Assembly (NCBI GenBank): GCA_017408625.1 | Contig: JAFQUG010000077.1 | Span: 1-7,638, forward strand | DNA length: 7,638 nt | Direction of reading: 5' to 3' | DNA from: Clostridia bacterium | Lineage (GTDB): Bacteria > Bacillota_A > Clostridia > Oscillospirales > CAG-272 | Part shown: positions 1 to 6,544 of the stretch, one piece after another | Layout of the letters: every line of letters begins with the position of its first letter | Numbering within the stretch: the stretch's first letter is position 1 | Notes under the pieces: generated by a model | The model's database searches: none | What the model was told of the DNA's origin: nothing | The model's input: the letters and a program-made list of their open reading frames with translations, nothing else | Translations under genes and position numbers: made by a program

Positions 1-16
1 GGGAGGGAAATAGATA

Positions 17-193
17 ATGGCAGAAGTAAGACTCAAGGAAGGCGAAACCCTGGATAGCGCTCTGAGACGTTTTAAGCGTCAGATGGCTCGCTCCAACGTT
101 CTTGCCGAGCTCCGTAAGAGAGAATGCTACGAGAAGCCCAGCGTAAAGCGCAAGAAGAAATCTGAAGCAGCGCGCAAGAGAAAGTATAAGTAA
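17..193 (+). CDS. rpsU: 30S ribosomal protein S21
   Basis: This is a complete 58-residue protein beginning [20 protein letters not shown] and ending in a very basic tail (RKRKYK). S21 is a small-subunit ribosomal protein that helps initiation by supporting anti-Shine-Dalgarno pairing. Length, the N-terminal [18 protein letters not shown] motif and the Lys/Arg-rich C-terminus all match Bacillota S21. The start is fixed by a GGGAGG ribosome binding site at the very edge of the window, about 10 nt upstream of ATG. The promoter lies outside the window. A terminator follows 7 nt after the stop, so it ends its transcription unit and is not co-transcribed with the next gene. Family recognition is secure. 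Confidence 0.97.
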   Translation: MAEVRLKEGETLDSALRRFKRQMARSNVLAELRKRECYEKPSVKRKKKSEAARKRKYK

Positions 194-200
194 TACAAAA

Positions 201-237
201 AGCACTTATGTCGCAAGGCATAAGTGCTGTTTGTTTT
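201..237 (+). terminator. Intrinsic terminator of rpsU
   Basis: A perfect 10-bp stem (AGCACTTATG at 201-210 pairing with CATAAGTGCT at 219-228) encloses an 8-nt loop and is followed by GTTTGTTTT. It begins 7 nt after the rpsU stop. Confidence 0.9.
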
Positions 238-318
238 ATGCGGGCTTTTTGGGTTTGGTGAAGTAGTCCAAAAAAACGGAAAATAGTTAGCCAATATGCT
301 GAAAATCCATGTTTTGCG

Positions 319-347
319 TTGACAGAGCAGTTTTCGTCATGTATAAT
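319..347 (+). promoter_or_regulatory. Consensus sigma-A promoter of the secreted-protein gene
   Basis: A perfect TTGACA (319-324) and a perfect TATAAT (342-347) are separated by exactly 17 nt. The predicted start is near 354, giving a leader of about 38 nt that carries an AAGAGG ribosome binding site at about 377-382 before the ATG at 392. Full consensus predicts strong, mostly constitutive transcription. No operator palindrome is evident around it, and the 80 bp between the rpsU terminator and this promoter show nothing else. Confidence 0.88.
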
Positions 348-391
348 GAACGCAACGGAGCAATCCGAATACAGAAAAGAGGTAAGACAAT

Positions 392-1984
392 ATGAAAAAG
401 ACACTCTCCCTGCTGGTGCTGGCTGCAATGCTGCTGTCCGTTCTGGCACTGACTGTTTCTGCTGCAGAGTATGATTATATCAATCAGGCGGATTACTATG
501 AGCATGAAGCAGCAAAGATCGACGAGATTTACGACAGTGAAGCCGGTATTGCTTCTACTAAGTGGACTGTTCCGTACCTTCCCGTAACGCCCGCGTTGGA
601 CGGTAAGATCAACGTAGGTGAGTACGAAAGATTTGAAAATTTTGAAGAGTATCTGACCTATTCGATGCGTACCAACAACGGCCAGAATTCGGTTGAAGAA
701 TTCTACGCATTCCTGGATGCTGCCAAGCCCGGCTTCTTTGATGCATATTGGGGATGGGACGGCCAGTATTTGTACATGGCGTTCAATATGGACTGCTTTG
801 ACGGTTATTTCTGCGATCCCAGCGTGCACGGTGCCTCTTACCTGTATGCTTGCACTGCGGTGCAGTTCGGCCTTGGACAGGCAGATGCAGAATACGGACA
901 GTTCAGCGAGACCGGCTTTGGTATCAACCCCGATGGCAACACCGGTGTGACCACCAAGTGGTTGGGCAACTACATTCCCGATGACACCAAGGACGTTGCG
1001 GGTGAATACAACGAGACCACCAAGAGATTGACCATTGAGTTCAGAATCAATCTTCAGCTGGCGTTGGATATGGACGAAACCGTTCAGAACGGTGATCAGG
1101 CAAGAATGTGCTGGCTGCTCAGCGTTGGCGGTGATGGCGATAACCTCAGATGTAAGCAGGTGTCCTTCTGCCACGGTATCGGCGGCTCGCAGTCCAACAA
1201 AGCCGCACAGTATTTTGCAACCATTACCTTTGACGGCCTTCCCGATGGCGTTGAGGTTCCGATCGAGGACCGCGTAGAGATCAGTGAGATCGACAAGGAA
1301 TACGATCTGCGTGATTTTGTCGTTCTGTCTCAGGATGATGCGATCGATACCTTCTCCGGTAACAACGCAACCGTTGAAAAGGTCACCGAGGGTGACGAGA
1401 GTTTCATGAGAATCACTGCAACCGGTGATGAAGCGTACGTTTACGGTAACAAGTATCCCGTCAGCGTAAGCAGCGAGACCAAGTTTGTTGTGATCAAGTA
1501 TCGCACCACCTCGACCAAGGCAAATGAGATGGGTATTATTTATAAGTCCACGTCTTTGAAGGAATACGATCTGGATGCTACTGCATTCGAATCCGTGAAG
1601 GCTGACGGTCAGTGGCACTACCTGTACATTGAAATGAGCAGTGAAGAGCATTGGCAGGACTGGATCGTATCCTTGGGCATTGTTCCGTTTGTTAATACGA
1701 CCGGTATTGCCGGTGAGTCTGTTGACATTGCATGGATCAAGTTCTATCGTGATGATCCTTGGGATATTCCCGAATACGAGGCAGACAGAAAGGCCACCGA
1801 GACCACCGAGGAAACCACCGAAGAGCCTACCACCGAGGCTCCTACCACCGAGGCACAGACCGAAGCACCCTCCGAAGAGGCTTCCACCGAGGCTGAAAAG
1901 TCCGGCTGCAAAGGGATCGTTGGCGGTGCATTTGCAATTGTTGCACTGATCGGTGTGGCATTTGTTGCAAAGAAGAAGGATTGA
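392..1984 (+). CDS. Secreted, membrane-anchored protein with CBM9/DOMON-like domain
   Basis: The protein has 530 residues. Residues 1-24 form a signal peptide (MKK, then a Leu/Ala-rich core, cleavage expected near VSA/AE). Residues about 60-285 resemble a CBM9/DOMON-like beta-sandwich: the PALDGKINVGEY opening and the AYWGWDGQYLYMAFNMD stretch match the 'LDG.i...EW / a.wd...LYla..v.D' pattern of that superfamily. Residues about 310-455 form a second beta-rich region ending VDIAWIKFYRDD, like many carbohydrate-binding or galactose-binding jelly rolls. Residues 468-501 are a Thr/Glu/Pro stalk. The end is SGCKGIVGG, a hydrophobic helix (about 509-526) and KKKD. No LPXTG motif and no catalytic domain are visible. 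It probably displays a ligand-binding module, perhaps for glycan, outside the membrane. It is monocistronic, between its own promoter and terminator. The membrane-anchored architecture is well supported; the ligand is unknown. Confidence 0.75.
   Translation: MKKTLSLLVLAAMLLSVLALTVSAAEYDYINQADYYEHEAAKIDEIYDSEAGIASTKWTVPYLPVTPALDGKINVGEYERFENFEEYLTYSMRTNNGQNSVEEFYAFLDAAKPGFFDAYWGWDGQYLYMAFNMDCFDGYFCDPSVHGASYLYACTAVQFGLGQADAEYGQFSETGFGINPDGNTGVTTKWLGNYIPDDTKDVAGEYNETTKRLTIEFRINLQLALDMDETVQNGDQARMCWLLSVGGDGDNLRCKQVSFCHGIGGSQSNKAAQYFATITFDGLPDGVEVPIEDRVEISEIDKEYDLRDFVVLSQDDAIDTFSGNNATVEKVTEGDESFMRITATGDEAYVYGNKYPVSVSSETKFVVIKYRTTSTKANEMGIIYKSTSLKEYDLDATAFESVKADGQWHYLYIEMSSEEHWQDWIVSLGIVPFVNTTGIAGESVDIAWIKFYRDDPWDIPEYEADRKATETTEETTEEPTTEAPTTEAQTEAPSEEASTEAEKSGCKGIVGGAFAIVALIGVAFVAKKKD
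1796..1891 (+). repeat. Thr/Glu-rich stalk-coding repeat
   Basis: Near-tandem ACCACCGAG-type codon blocks encode repeats of TTEE, TTEEP and TTEAP at residues 469-500 of the secreted protein. Such low-complexity segments usually act as extended wall-spanning linkers, and their copy number may vary by slippage. Confidence 0.75.
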
Positions 1985-2005
1985 TTCCTGCAAATTAAAT
2001 AAATA

Positions 2006-2039
2006 AATAAATAACAGCCCCATGGGGCTGTTATTTATT
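2006..2039 (+). terminator. Long hairpin terminator after the secreted-protein gene
   Basis: A perfect 16-bp inverted repeat (2006-2021 against 2024-2039) has the core CAGCCCC/GGGGCTG and AT-rich outer arms AATAAATAA/TTATTTATT, which supply the U-rich tail. It is symmetric, so it may work in both directions. Its left arm lies within four tandem AAAT units (1997-2012). Confidence 0.85.
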
Positions 2040-2096
2040 ATGTCGATGCACAGACAAATTCAACCCACGGGGGAAAAATTCTCTCAAAATGCGTTA

Positions 2097-2124
2097 TTGC
2101 TTTTCTTGGCATCTCTGCTATAAT
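2097..2124 (+). promoter_or_regulatory. Extended -10 promoter of the XRE regulator
   Basis: TATAAT at 2119-2124 is preceded directly by TGC, giving an extended -10. A weak -35, TTGCTT (2097-2102), lies 16 nt upstream. The predicted transcription start at about 2131 falls at the edge of the palindrome at 2132-2147. Confidence 0.75.
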
Positions 2125-2131
2125 AGAGGTA

Positions 2132-2147
2132 GGATCAGCGCTGATCC
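2132..2147. promoter_or_regulatory. Candidate operator, perfect 16-bp palindrome
   Basis: GGATCAGCGCTGATCC is a perfect palindrome that begins 7 nt downstream of the -10 box, over the predicted transcription start, and ends 22 nt before the regulator's ATG. Position and symmetry suit a dimeric HTH protein acting as a roadblock, most simply the XRE product itself. That it is the regulator's own site is inference. Confidence 0.55.
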
Positions 2148-2169
2148 AAAACGATATTTGGAGGTTAAT

Positions 2170-2988
2170 ATGATAAAGTTAGGAGAGAAGATCAAGACCC
2201 TCAGAAAACAGAAGAATATTTCGCAAGAGGTGTTTGCCAATTATCTTGGCGTGTCGTTTCAAGCAGTTTCGAAGTGGGAGAATGGCTATACCATGCCCGA
2301 TGTGACCATGATCCCCGCGATTGCGTCGTTTTTCGGGGTTTCCACTGACGAGTTGTTTGATTTTAACTTGTTTGAGACCGAAAAGCAGGTAGAGGAAATT
2401 TGCCACGAGGCGTATAAGTATCGCTTTGACGATGCGGAAAGATCGGAGCAAATCCTGCGTGAGGCTCTGCAGAGATTCCCGGGGAATGATATCATTCTCA
2501 ACAATCTCCTGTACACTATGGATTACAAGACGCGTGCGGACGAGGTCATCAGCCTTTGCAAAACGCTGATCGAGTCCACCAAGCAGGACGACGTCAAATA
2601 CGACGCCTGCCGCATTCTGGCGGAATGCTATAAGGAGACGGGACAGGACGCGCTGATCGCGCCCACGCTGGAGCTGATCCCCGAAATCTATTTTTCAAAG
2701 CTGGAGCTGATGGCATCGCTGTTGGATGGCGAGGTTAGCTACGAATCTGCGCAAAAGCACAAGAATATTTGTGCCGAGGATCTGATCTGTATGCTCATCA
2801 TCGCGGGCAAGCGCTTGCGCGAGCAGGGAGAAGAGGACAAGGCACGCACGCAATGGCGCATTACGTTTGGGGTTATGGATGCCTTCAAGGAGGATTTCGT
2901 GGAGGACAAGTGGTTTAGTGCCACGGTCTACGACTACACAAGCGAGCAGAGAAAAGAGATCGAGCAGCTGCTTGGAACTCAAATGTGA
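2170..2988 (+). CDS. XRE-family transcriptional regulator with helical C-terminal domain
   Basis: The protein has 272 residues. Residues 4-64 form a Cro/C1-type helix-turn-helix (LGEKIKTLRKQKNISQEVFA, then the recognition helix SFQAVSKWENG at about 29-39). Residues about 70-270 are helical and TPR-like, with no recognised enzyme or ligand domain. The start chosen is the ATG at 2170, because TTTGGAGG lies 5 nt upstream of it and MIKLGEKIK is the usual family opening. An in-frame ATG at 2089 lies upstream of the promoter -10 and is unlikely. The gene is probably monocistronic and may repress itself through the palindrome in its leader. Its C-terminus converges on the acetyltransferase gene 35 bp away. 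Targets beyond itself are unknown; the membrane-anchored protein upstream or the sugar genes downstream are possible but unproven. Confidence 0.88.
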   Translation: MIKLGEKIKTLRKQKNISQEVFANYLGVSFQAVSKWENGYTMPDVTMIPAIASFFGVSTDELFDFNLFETEKQVEEICHEAYKYRFDDAERSEQILREALQRFPGNDIILNNLLYTMDYKTRADEVISLCKTLIESTKQDDVKYDACRILAECYKETGQDALIAPTLELIPEIYFSKLELMASLLDGEVSYESAQKHKNICAEDLICMLIIAGKRLREQGEEDKARTQWRITFGVMDAFKEDFVEDKWFSATVYDYTSEQRKEIEQLLGTQM

Positions 2989-3020
2989 AAAACAGGAGCC
3001 CTGCAAATGCAGGGCTCCTG
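2988..3020 (-). terminator. Shared terminator between convergent genes
   Basis: A perfect 12-bp stem (2993-3004 with 3009-3020, loop AAAT) fills the gap between the convergent stop codons. On the minus strand it is followed by TTTTT, so it is a good terminator for the acetyltransferase. On the plus strand the tail is weaker (GCTTTATT), but it may also stop the XRE transcript. The T-tract overlaps the last base of the XRE stop codon. Confidence 0.88.
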
Positions 3021-3023
3021 GCT

Positions 3024-3644
3024 TTATTGCTTCAAAATCTCCTCGATCTCGGGATCGATCCGTCTTTTCTTGAAATAATACAGCTTATCCTCGTCGGTAA
3101 TGGGGCGAATGACGCGGCAGGGGTTGCCTGCGGCAACGCACATATCGGGGATGTCGTGCGTGACTACGCTGCCCGCACCGATGACTACATTGTTTCCAAT
3201 ATGCACACCGGGGCAGATGATGCTTTGCGCACCGATCCACACGTTGTCGCCGATCGTGATGCCGATGCCGTATTCATAGCCCGTATTGCGGATCTCGGGA
3301 TGGATGGGGTGACCTGCGGTATAAATGCCAACACCGGGGGCAAGGAAGCAATTGTCGCCAATGGTGACGCGTGCCACGTCCAGAATGGTACAGTTGAAGT
3401 TGGCAAAAAAGTTTTTGCCCACGAAAATGTTGCGACCGTAGTCGCAATAAAAGGGCGGGTTGATCATGGTGGTGTCATCCGAGCCGCCAAGCAATTCCTT
3501 GAGTGTTGCGCGAATGGTCGCATAGTCGGTGTAGTCAGCCTTGTTGAGCGTATTGAGAAGCAGGCGTGCCTGCTTCATCTGCGCTGCGGTATCCTTGTCA
3601 AACATGTAAAGCATTTCTGCGTCTCTGCGTTCTACGTTGTTCAT
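3024..3644 (-). CDS. Sugar O-acetyltransferase (maltose/galactoside type, left-handed beta-helix)
   Basis: The protein has 206 residues, the usual size for the Maa/LacA/NodL family of acetyl-CoA-dependent sugar O-acetyltransferases. Residues about 5-58 form the N-terminal 'Mac' helical cap (ML..FD.DTAAQMKQARLLLNTLN). Residues about 62-180 carry hexapeptide repeats such as ITIGDNVWIGAQ and VHIGNNVVIGAG. The catalytic histidine is expected to be H112 in YTAGHPIHPE, and W136 in NVWIG is the conserved tryptophan. NPPFYCDYG and AAGNPCRVIR are further family signatures. The start is supported by AAGGAG 4 nt upstream (3649-3654 on the complement). The gene is divergent from the hydrolase-like gene. 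Substrates in this family are broad, so maltose, glucose or galactosides cannot be told apart; a role in detoxifying or tagging non-metabolised sugars is the family view. Confidence 0.92.
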   Translation of the reverse strand: MNNVERRDAEMLYMFDKDTAAQMKQARLLLNTLNKADYTDYATIRATLKELLGGSDDTTMINPPFYCDYGRNIFVGKNFFANFNCTILDVARVTIGDNCFLAPGVGIYTAGHPIHPEIRNTGYEYGIGITIGDNVWIGAQSIICPGVHIGNNVVIGAGSVVTHDIPDMCVAAGNPCRVIRPITDEDKLYYFKKRRIDPEIEEILKQ

Positions 3645-3687
3645 AAAGCTCCTTTTGTCACATTGGAATGGTGTTGCTCTTTTTCTA

Positions 3688-3716
3688 AGTATAGCACAAA
3701 AATGCGGAATTTACAA
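3688..3716 (-). promoter_or_regulatory. Promoter of the O-acetyltransferase gene
   Basis: On the minus strand TTGTAA (3711-3716) and TATACT (3688-3693) are separated by 17 nt, and TGC directly precedes the -10, giving an extended -10. The leader is about 37 nt. Confidence 0.75.
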
Positions 3717-3724
3717 GAGAATGA

Positions 3725-3753
3725 TTGCAAAGCAGTGTTGATTATGGTATAAT
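3725..3753 (+). promoter_or_regulatory. Promoter of the DUF6259-like gene
   Basis: TTGCAA (3725-3730) and TATAAT (3748-3753) have a 17-nt spacer, with TGG forming an extended -10. It is back to back with the divergent acetyltransferase promoter: the two -35 boxes are only 8 bp apart, so one bound regulator could affect both. Confidence 0.78.
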
Positions 3754-3787
3754 ACAATCAGAAAATTCCCGAATGAAGGAGAAGAAT

Positions 3788-5860
3788 ATGCTTACCATGC
3801 AGCTTTCCAATATGGTCTTGACCGTGGATTTTGCCGCGGGAAGGATCACCTCGCTTTGTATTGGCGGGCGCGAGCGCGTATGCGCACCCACGCCGCTGTT
3901 TGCGCTTCGTTTGCGTGACGCACAGGGCACGGCCACCGTGCTATGTGCAACCGATGCGGGCGTTTGCACCGAGACCGAGGATGGCGCGATTTATGCGGGC
4001 TTTGGTGTTGCAGACCTTTCGGTGCACGTGCATCTTGCAAAGAAACAGAAAAGTGCCGCTTGGCGCGCTGACGTGCAAGGCATTGATGCGGAGCATTTTG
4101 TTGAGTGGATCGATTTTCCGCTGATCAATCTGCCTGCGCTTAAGGAAAACAATTCAAGCGGAGACGGCGGACAGATCCTGCTGCCCTACAATGAGGGCGC
4201 GTTGATCTCGAATAACGACCACAGAGAAATGACCGACTTCCGTCATTGGGAGCCCGAATATCCCAGCCTTGGATGCTATCCCGTGTTTCCCAACATGATC
4301 TGCTCGCAGATGATGGCGTATCTGTGGGAGGACGTCGGCTTGTATCTGGGCGCACACGACACAGCACGCAGCGTCAAGGGAATCAGCTTTTATGCGGAGA
4401 ATGGCGGCATTACCATGCAGATGCGACTGTTCTGCGGCACGGACTTCGGGCAGGACTATTGCATGGATTACGATATCGTGTGGACGGCTATTGACGGGCG
4501 ATGGGAGTCTGCTGCAGAGCTTTACCGCGCGTGGTTTGAGCAAAATTTGCCGCCACGAGTCAAAAAGATCAAGGAAAATCCCGCGCTGCCCGCGTGGTAT
4601 GCCGAAAGCCCCTTGGTGGTGACCTATTGCGTGCGCGGCATTCACGATATGGACGAAATGGCCCCCAACGCGCTCTTTCCGTATACCAACGCGCTGCCGC
4701 TTCTGGAGCAGATCAAGTCCAAGGCCAAGACAAGGCTGCTGGTGCTGCTGATGCATTGGGAGGGCACAGCTCCTTGGGCACCGCCCTACGTTTGGCCGCC
4801 CTTTGGTGGCGTGGAGAATTTTGCCGAGTTCAAGGACGCGCTGCACGCACAGGGCGATTTGCTTGGCGTGTATTGCTCGGGCTTTGGCTATACGTTGAAA
4901 AGCAACTTGGTGGACGGTTACGACTGCACCGGGACCTGCGAGCGCGAGAATTTGACGCGCGGCATGTGCGCAGGACCTGACGGCAAGGTGGCCATCAGCC
5001 GCATTTGCATGGGGCAGAGGAAGGGGTATGATATTTGCCCTGCATCCGAGGTGGGACACAAAATTCTGGCGGCTGCATACGAGCCCTTGTTTGAAAGCGG
5101 CATTGATTACGCGCAGATTCTTGACCAGAATCACGGAGGCGGGCAGTACTTCTGTTATAGCCGCGACCACGGCCATCCGCCCGCACCCGGTGCATGGATG
5201 ACAAAAAATATGCAGAGAATGCTGAGCGAGTGGAATGGCAAGGCGGGCGGCATGCTGCTTGGCTGCGAGTCGGCGGCGGCAGAGCCTTTTATGGGCAACT
5301 TGCTTATGAGTGACAACCGCTTTGAGCTCAATTATCACATCGGTACGCCTGTGCCGCTGTATGCGTATCTGTATCATGAATATCTGCGCAATTTCATGGG
5401 CAATCAGGTGTCCTGTCCGTTTGGCAACGATCAGGATACGCTTTGCTATCGCGTGGGATATTCGTTTGCGGCGGGGGATCTGATGACCCTTGTCATGACG
5501 CCCGACGGGCAGCTGATGACCAACTGGGGCAATCACGATTTCTCGCGCCTGCCGGACAGAGATAAGGCACTTGATCTTGTGGCCAACCTTTGCAAATTCT
5601 ACCGCGAGAAGGCAGGGAAGTATCTGCACGCTGGCCGCATGATCCCCGCCAAGGTCGTGGAGCGCGGGCAAAAGGAATTTTTTATGGCATGGTACGGCCA
5701 CACCTGTGCCATTCCGACCGTGTACACCACGGCATGGCAGGCCGAGGACGGCACGCGCGCGCAGATTTTGGTCAATCCGGGTGACGCGGACGAGGTCTGC
5801 ATCCTGGAGGGCAAACAGATCACCGTGCCCGCAAGAGACGCGGTGTTGGTGGAGATTTGA
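3788..5860 (+). CDS. DUF6259-like putative glycoside hydrolase, cytoplasmic
   Basis: The protein has 690 residues and no signal peptide. Residues about 1-255 form a beta-rich N-terminal domain of the galactose-mutarotase-like type seen before the catalytic barrel in several glycosidase families. Residues about 270-560 look like a TIM barrel: TRLLVLLMHWEGTAPWAPP, GVENFAEFKDALHAQGDLLGVY, the acidic loop ILDQNHGGG (D446), YSRDHGHPP (D460, H461, H463), and GGMLLGCESAAAEP (E494). Residues about 600-690 form a C-terminal beta domain. The overall pattern matches my recollection of DUF6259 proteins; family membership is from memory. D446 and E494 are plausible catalytic residues by position only. The start at 3788 is chosen because AAGGAG (3776-3781) lies 6 nt upstream; the in-frame ATG at 3773 overlaps that site. 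Many cysteines agree with a cytosolic location. The substrate is unknown. The gene may be functionally tied to the divergent sugar acetyltransferase. Confidence 0.72.
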   Translation: MLTMQLSNMVLTVDFAAGRITSLCIGGRERVCAPTPLFALRLRDAQGTATVLCATDAGVCTETEDGAIYAGFGVADLSVHVHLAKKQKSAAWRADVQGIDAEHFVEWIDFPLINLPALKENNSSGDGGQILLPYNEGALISNNDHREMTDFRHWEPEYPSLGCYPVFPNMICSQMMAYLWEDVGLYLGAHDTARSVKGISFYAENGGITMQMRLFCGTDFGQDYCMDYDIVWTAIDGRWESAAELYRAWFEQNLPPRVKKIKENPALPAWYAESPLVVTYCVRGIHDMDEMAPNALFPYTNALPLLEQIKSKAKTRLLVLLMHWEGTAPWAPPYVWPPFGGVENFAEFKDALHAQGDLLGVYCSGFGYTLKSNLVDGYDCTGTCERENLTRGMCAGPDGKVAISRICMGQRKGYDICPASEVGHKILAAAYEPLFESGIDYAQILDQNHGGGQYFCYSRDHGHPPAPGAWMTKNMQRMLSEWNGKAGGMLLGCESAAAEPFMGNLLMSDNRFELNYHIGTPVPLYAYLYHEYLRNFMGNQVSCPFGNDQDTLCYRVGYSFAAGDLMTLVMTPDGQLMTNWGNHDFSRLPDRDKALDLVANLCKFYREKAGKYLHAGRMIPAKVVERGQKEFFMAWYGHTCAIPTVYTTAWQAEDGTRAQILVNPGDADEVCILEGKQITVPARDAVLVEI

Positions 5861-5876
5861 TAAAATTAAAATACGA

Positions 5877-5979
5877 GAATCAGAACCCATATTTGCGCCA
5901 ATAGCTGCAGAAATTGTTTGGGTAACCTGCGCAAATGTAACCATGCGTCGCGTTGCGCCACATGGTGGGGTTCTGATTC
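5877..5979. other. Structured 103-nt intergenic element with nested inverted repeats
   Basis: Perfect 12-bp terminal inverted repeats, GAATCAGAACCC (5877-5888) and GGGTTCTGATTC (5968-5979), enclose two further inverted pairs: ATTTGCGC/GCGCAAAT (5891-5898, 5929-5936) and ACCATG/CATGGT (5940-5945, 5961-5966). Folded, this gives a three-way junction. It begins 17 nt after the hydrolase-like stop and ends 14 nt before the hairpin at 5994. It could be a 3'-UTR RNA structure, a small RNA, or a MITE-like palindromic insertion. No clear target duplication or own promoter is visible. Confidence 0.5.
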
Positions 5980-5993
5980 GGTGAATCTTGTCG

Positions 5994-6035
5994 AAAAAGA
6001 GCAAGAGGGGTGCTATGCACCCCTCTTGCTCTTTT
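5994..6035 (-). terminator. Strong terminator of tRNA-Gly, likely bidirectional
   Basis: A stem of about 19 bp (AAAAGAGCAAGAGGGGTGC pairing with its complement, loop 6014-6016) abuts the CCA end of the tRNA. On the minus strand it ends in TTTTT before CGAC; on the plus strand it also ends in TTTTT. It can therefore stop both the tRNA transcript and the convergent hydrolase-like transcript. Confidence 0.9.
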
Positions 6036-6109
6036 TGGAGCAGGCAACGGGAATCGAACCCGCAGCATCAGCTTGGGAAGCTGAGGTTTTACCACTAGAC
6101 TATGCCTGC
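6036..6109 (-). tRNA. tRNA-Gly (anticodon CCC)
   Basis: The gene is 74 nt including an encoded CCA (6036-6038) and discriminator U. The acceptor stem GCAGGCA/TGCCTGC pairs perfectly. The D-arm contains AGTGGTAAAA. The anticodon stem TCAGC/GCTGA encloses the loop TTCCCAA, so the anticodon is CCC (bases 6075-6077 on the complement), reading GGG. The T-arm has GGTTCGATTCC. All parts of a functional tRNA are present. Isolated tRNA genes are common integration sites, but no repeat of its 3' end is seen elsewhere in the window. Confidence 0.97.
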
Positions 6110-6119
6110 GAACATGGTT

Positions 6120-6148
6120 ATTATATACCAAAGCCGGAGATTTGTCAA
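6120..6148 (-). promoter_or_regulatory. Consensus promoter of tRNA-Gly
   Basis: On the minus strand TTGACA (6143-6148) and TATAAT (6120-6125) are both perfect and 17 nt apart. The -10 box ends 10 nt before the mature 5' end, so the 5' leader is only a few nucleotides. Confidence 0.88.
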
Positions 6149-6544
6149 TCCCCAAGAGTCGATTTTTTATCGTCACGTTTCGCAAAAGTAAGTTCAGTAT
6201 CCCCCGAGTGTCATCCTGAGCGAAGGTTGCGCAGCAACCGAGTCGAAGTTTTGCATAGCGGAGTGTACGCGGAGCGACGCAAAACCGCGAGCGCAACGTA
6301 TGGCAGCGCGAAGCGGGATCTGCGCAGGTTTTTGATACCCTGCCTGCAGAAGTTGCATTTGATTGTGGTCGAGATGGACGGATTGCATCCTCGTAAGCCA
6401 TTGTGTCAAGAATAGTTCAAAGGCTGAGCAAGCATTGAGAAAGCCCATCGCAGATCCCTTCCTCGTTTGTGCTTTGCACAAACTCGTCAGGTTTTGGATC
6501 GGCTCGCGGCAATTGTGCCGCTCCCTCACCAAAACTTCGACTCA

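Noticed and set aside
287..2023. Open frame of 578 codons antisense to the secreted-protein gene.
   Set aside because: No ribosome binding site or family resemblance; it mirrors a strongly supported gene with signal peptide, promoter and terminator on the other strand.
2089..2169. Upstream ATG start for the XRE regulator, adding 27 residues.
   Set aside because: It precedes the -10 box and predicted transcription start, lacks a ribosome binding site, and the added residues do not fit the family's N-terminus.
3739..3760. TGATT ... AATCA inverted pair around the -10 box of the DUF6259-like gene as an operator.
   Set aside because: Only 5-bp arms with a 12-bp interval in AT-rich DNA; expected by chance.
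5964..5985. Resemblance of GGGGTTCTGATTC to a tRNA T-arm, hinting at a tRNA fragment or attachment site.
   Set aside because: It has an extra base in the T-loop, no matching acceptor or anticodon arms, and no shared stretch with the tRNA-Gly 3' end long enough for an att site.
4154..6004. Open frame of 616 codons antisense to the DUF6259-like gene.
   Set aside because: It runs through the structured element and the terminator arm, its product is low-complexity with many His/Arg/Ala residues, and it lacks a translation signal. It is a by-product of codon bias on the plus strand.
5880..6415. Open frames on both strands across the tRNA gene and its terminator.
   Set aside because: The tRNA gene and terminator are unambiguous, and the frames overlap both without a ribosome binding site.
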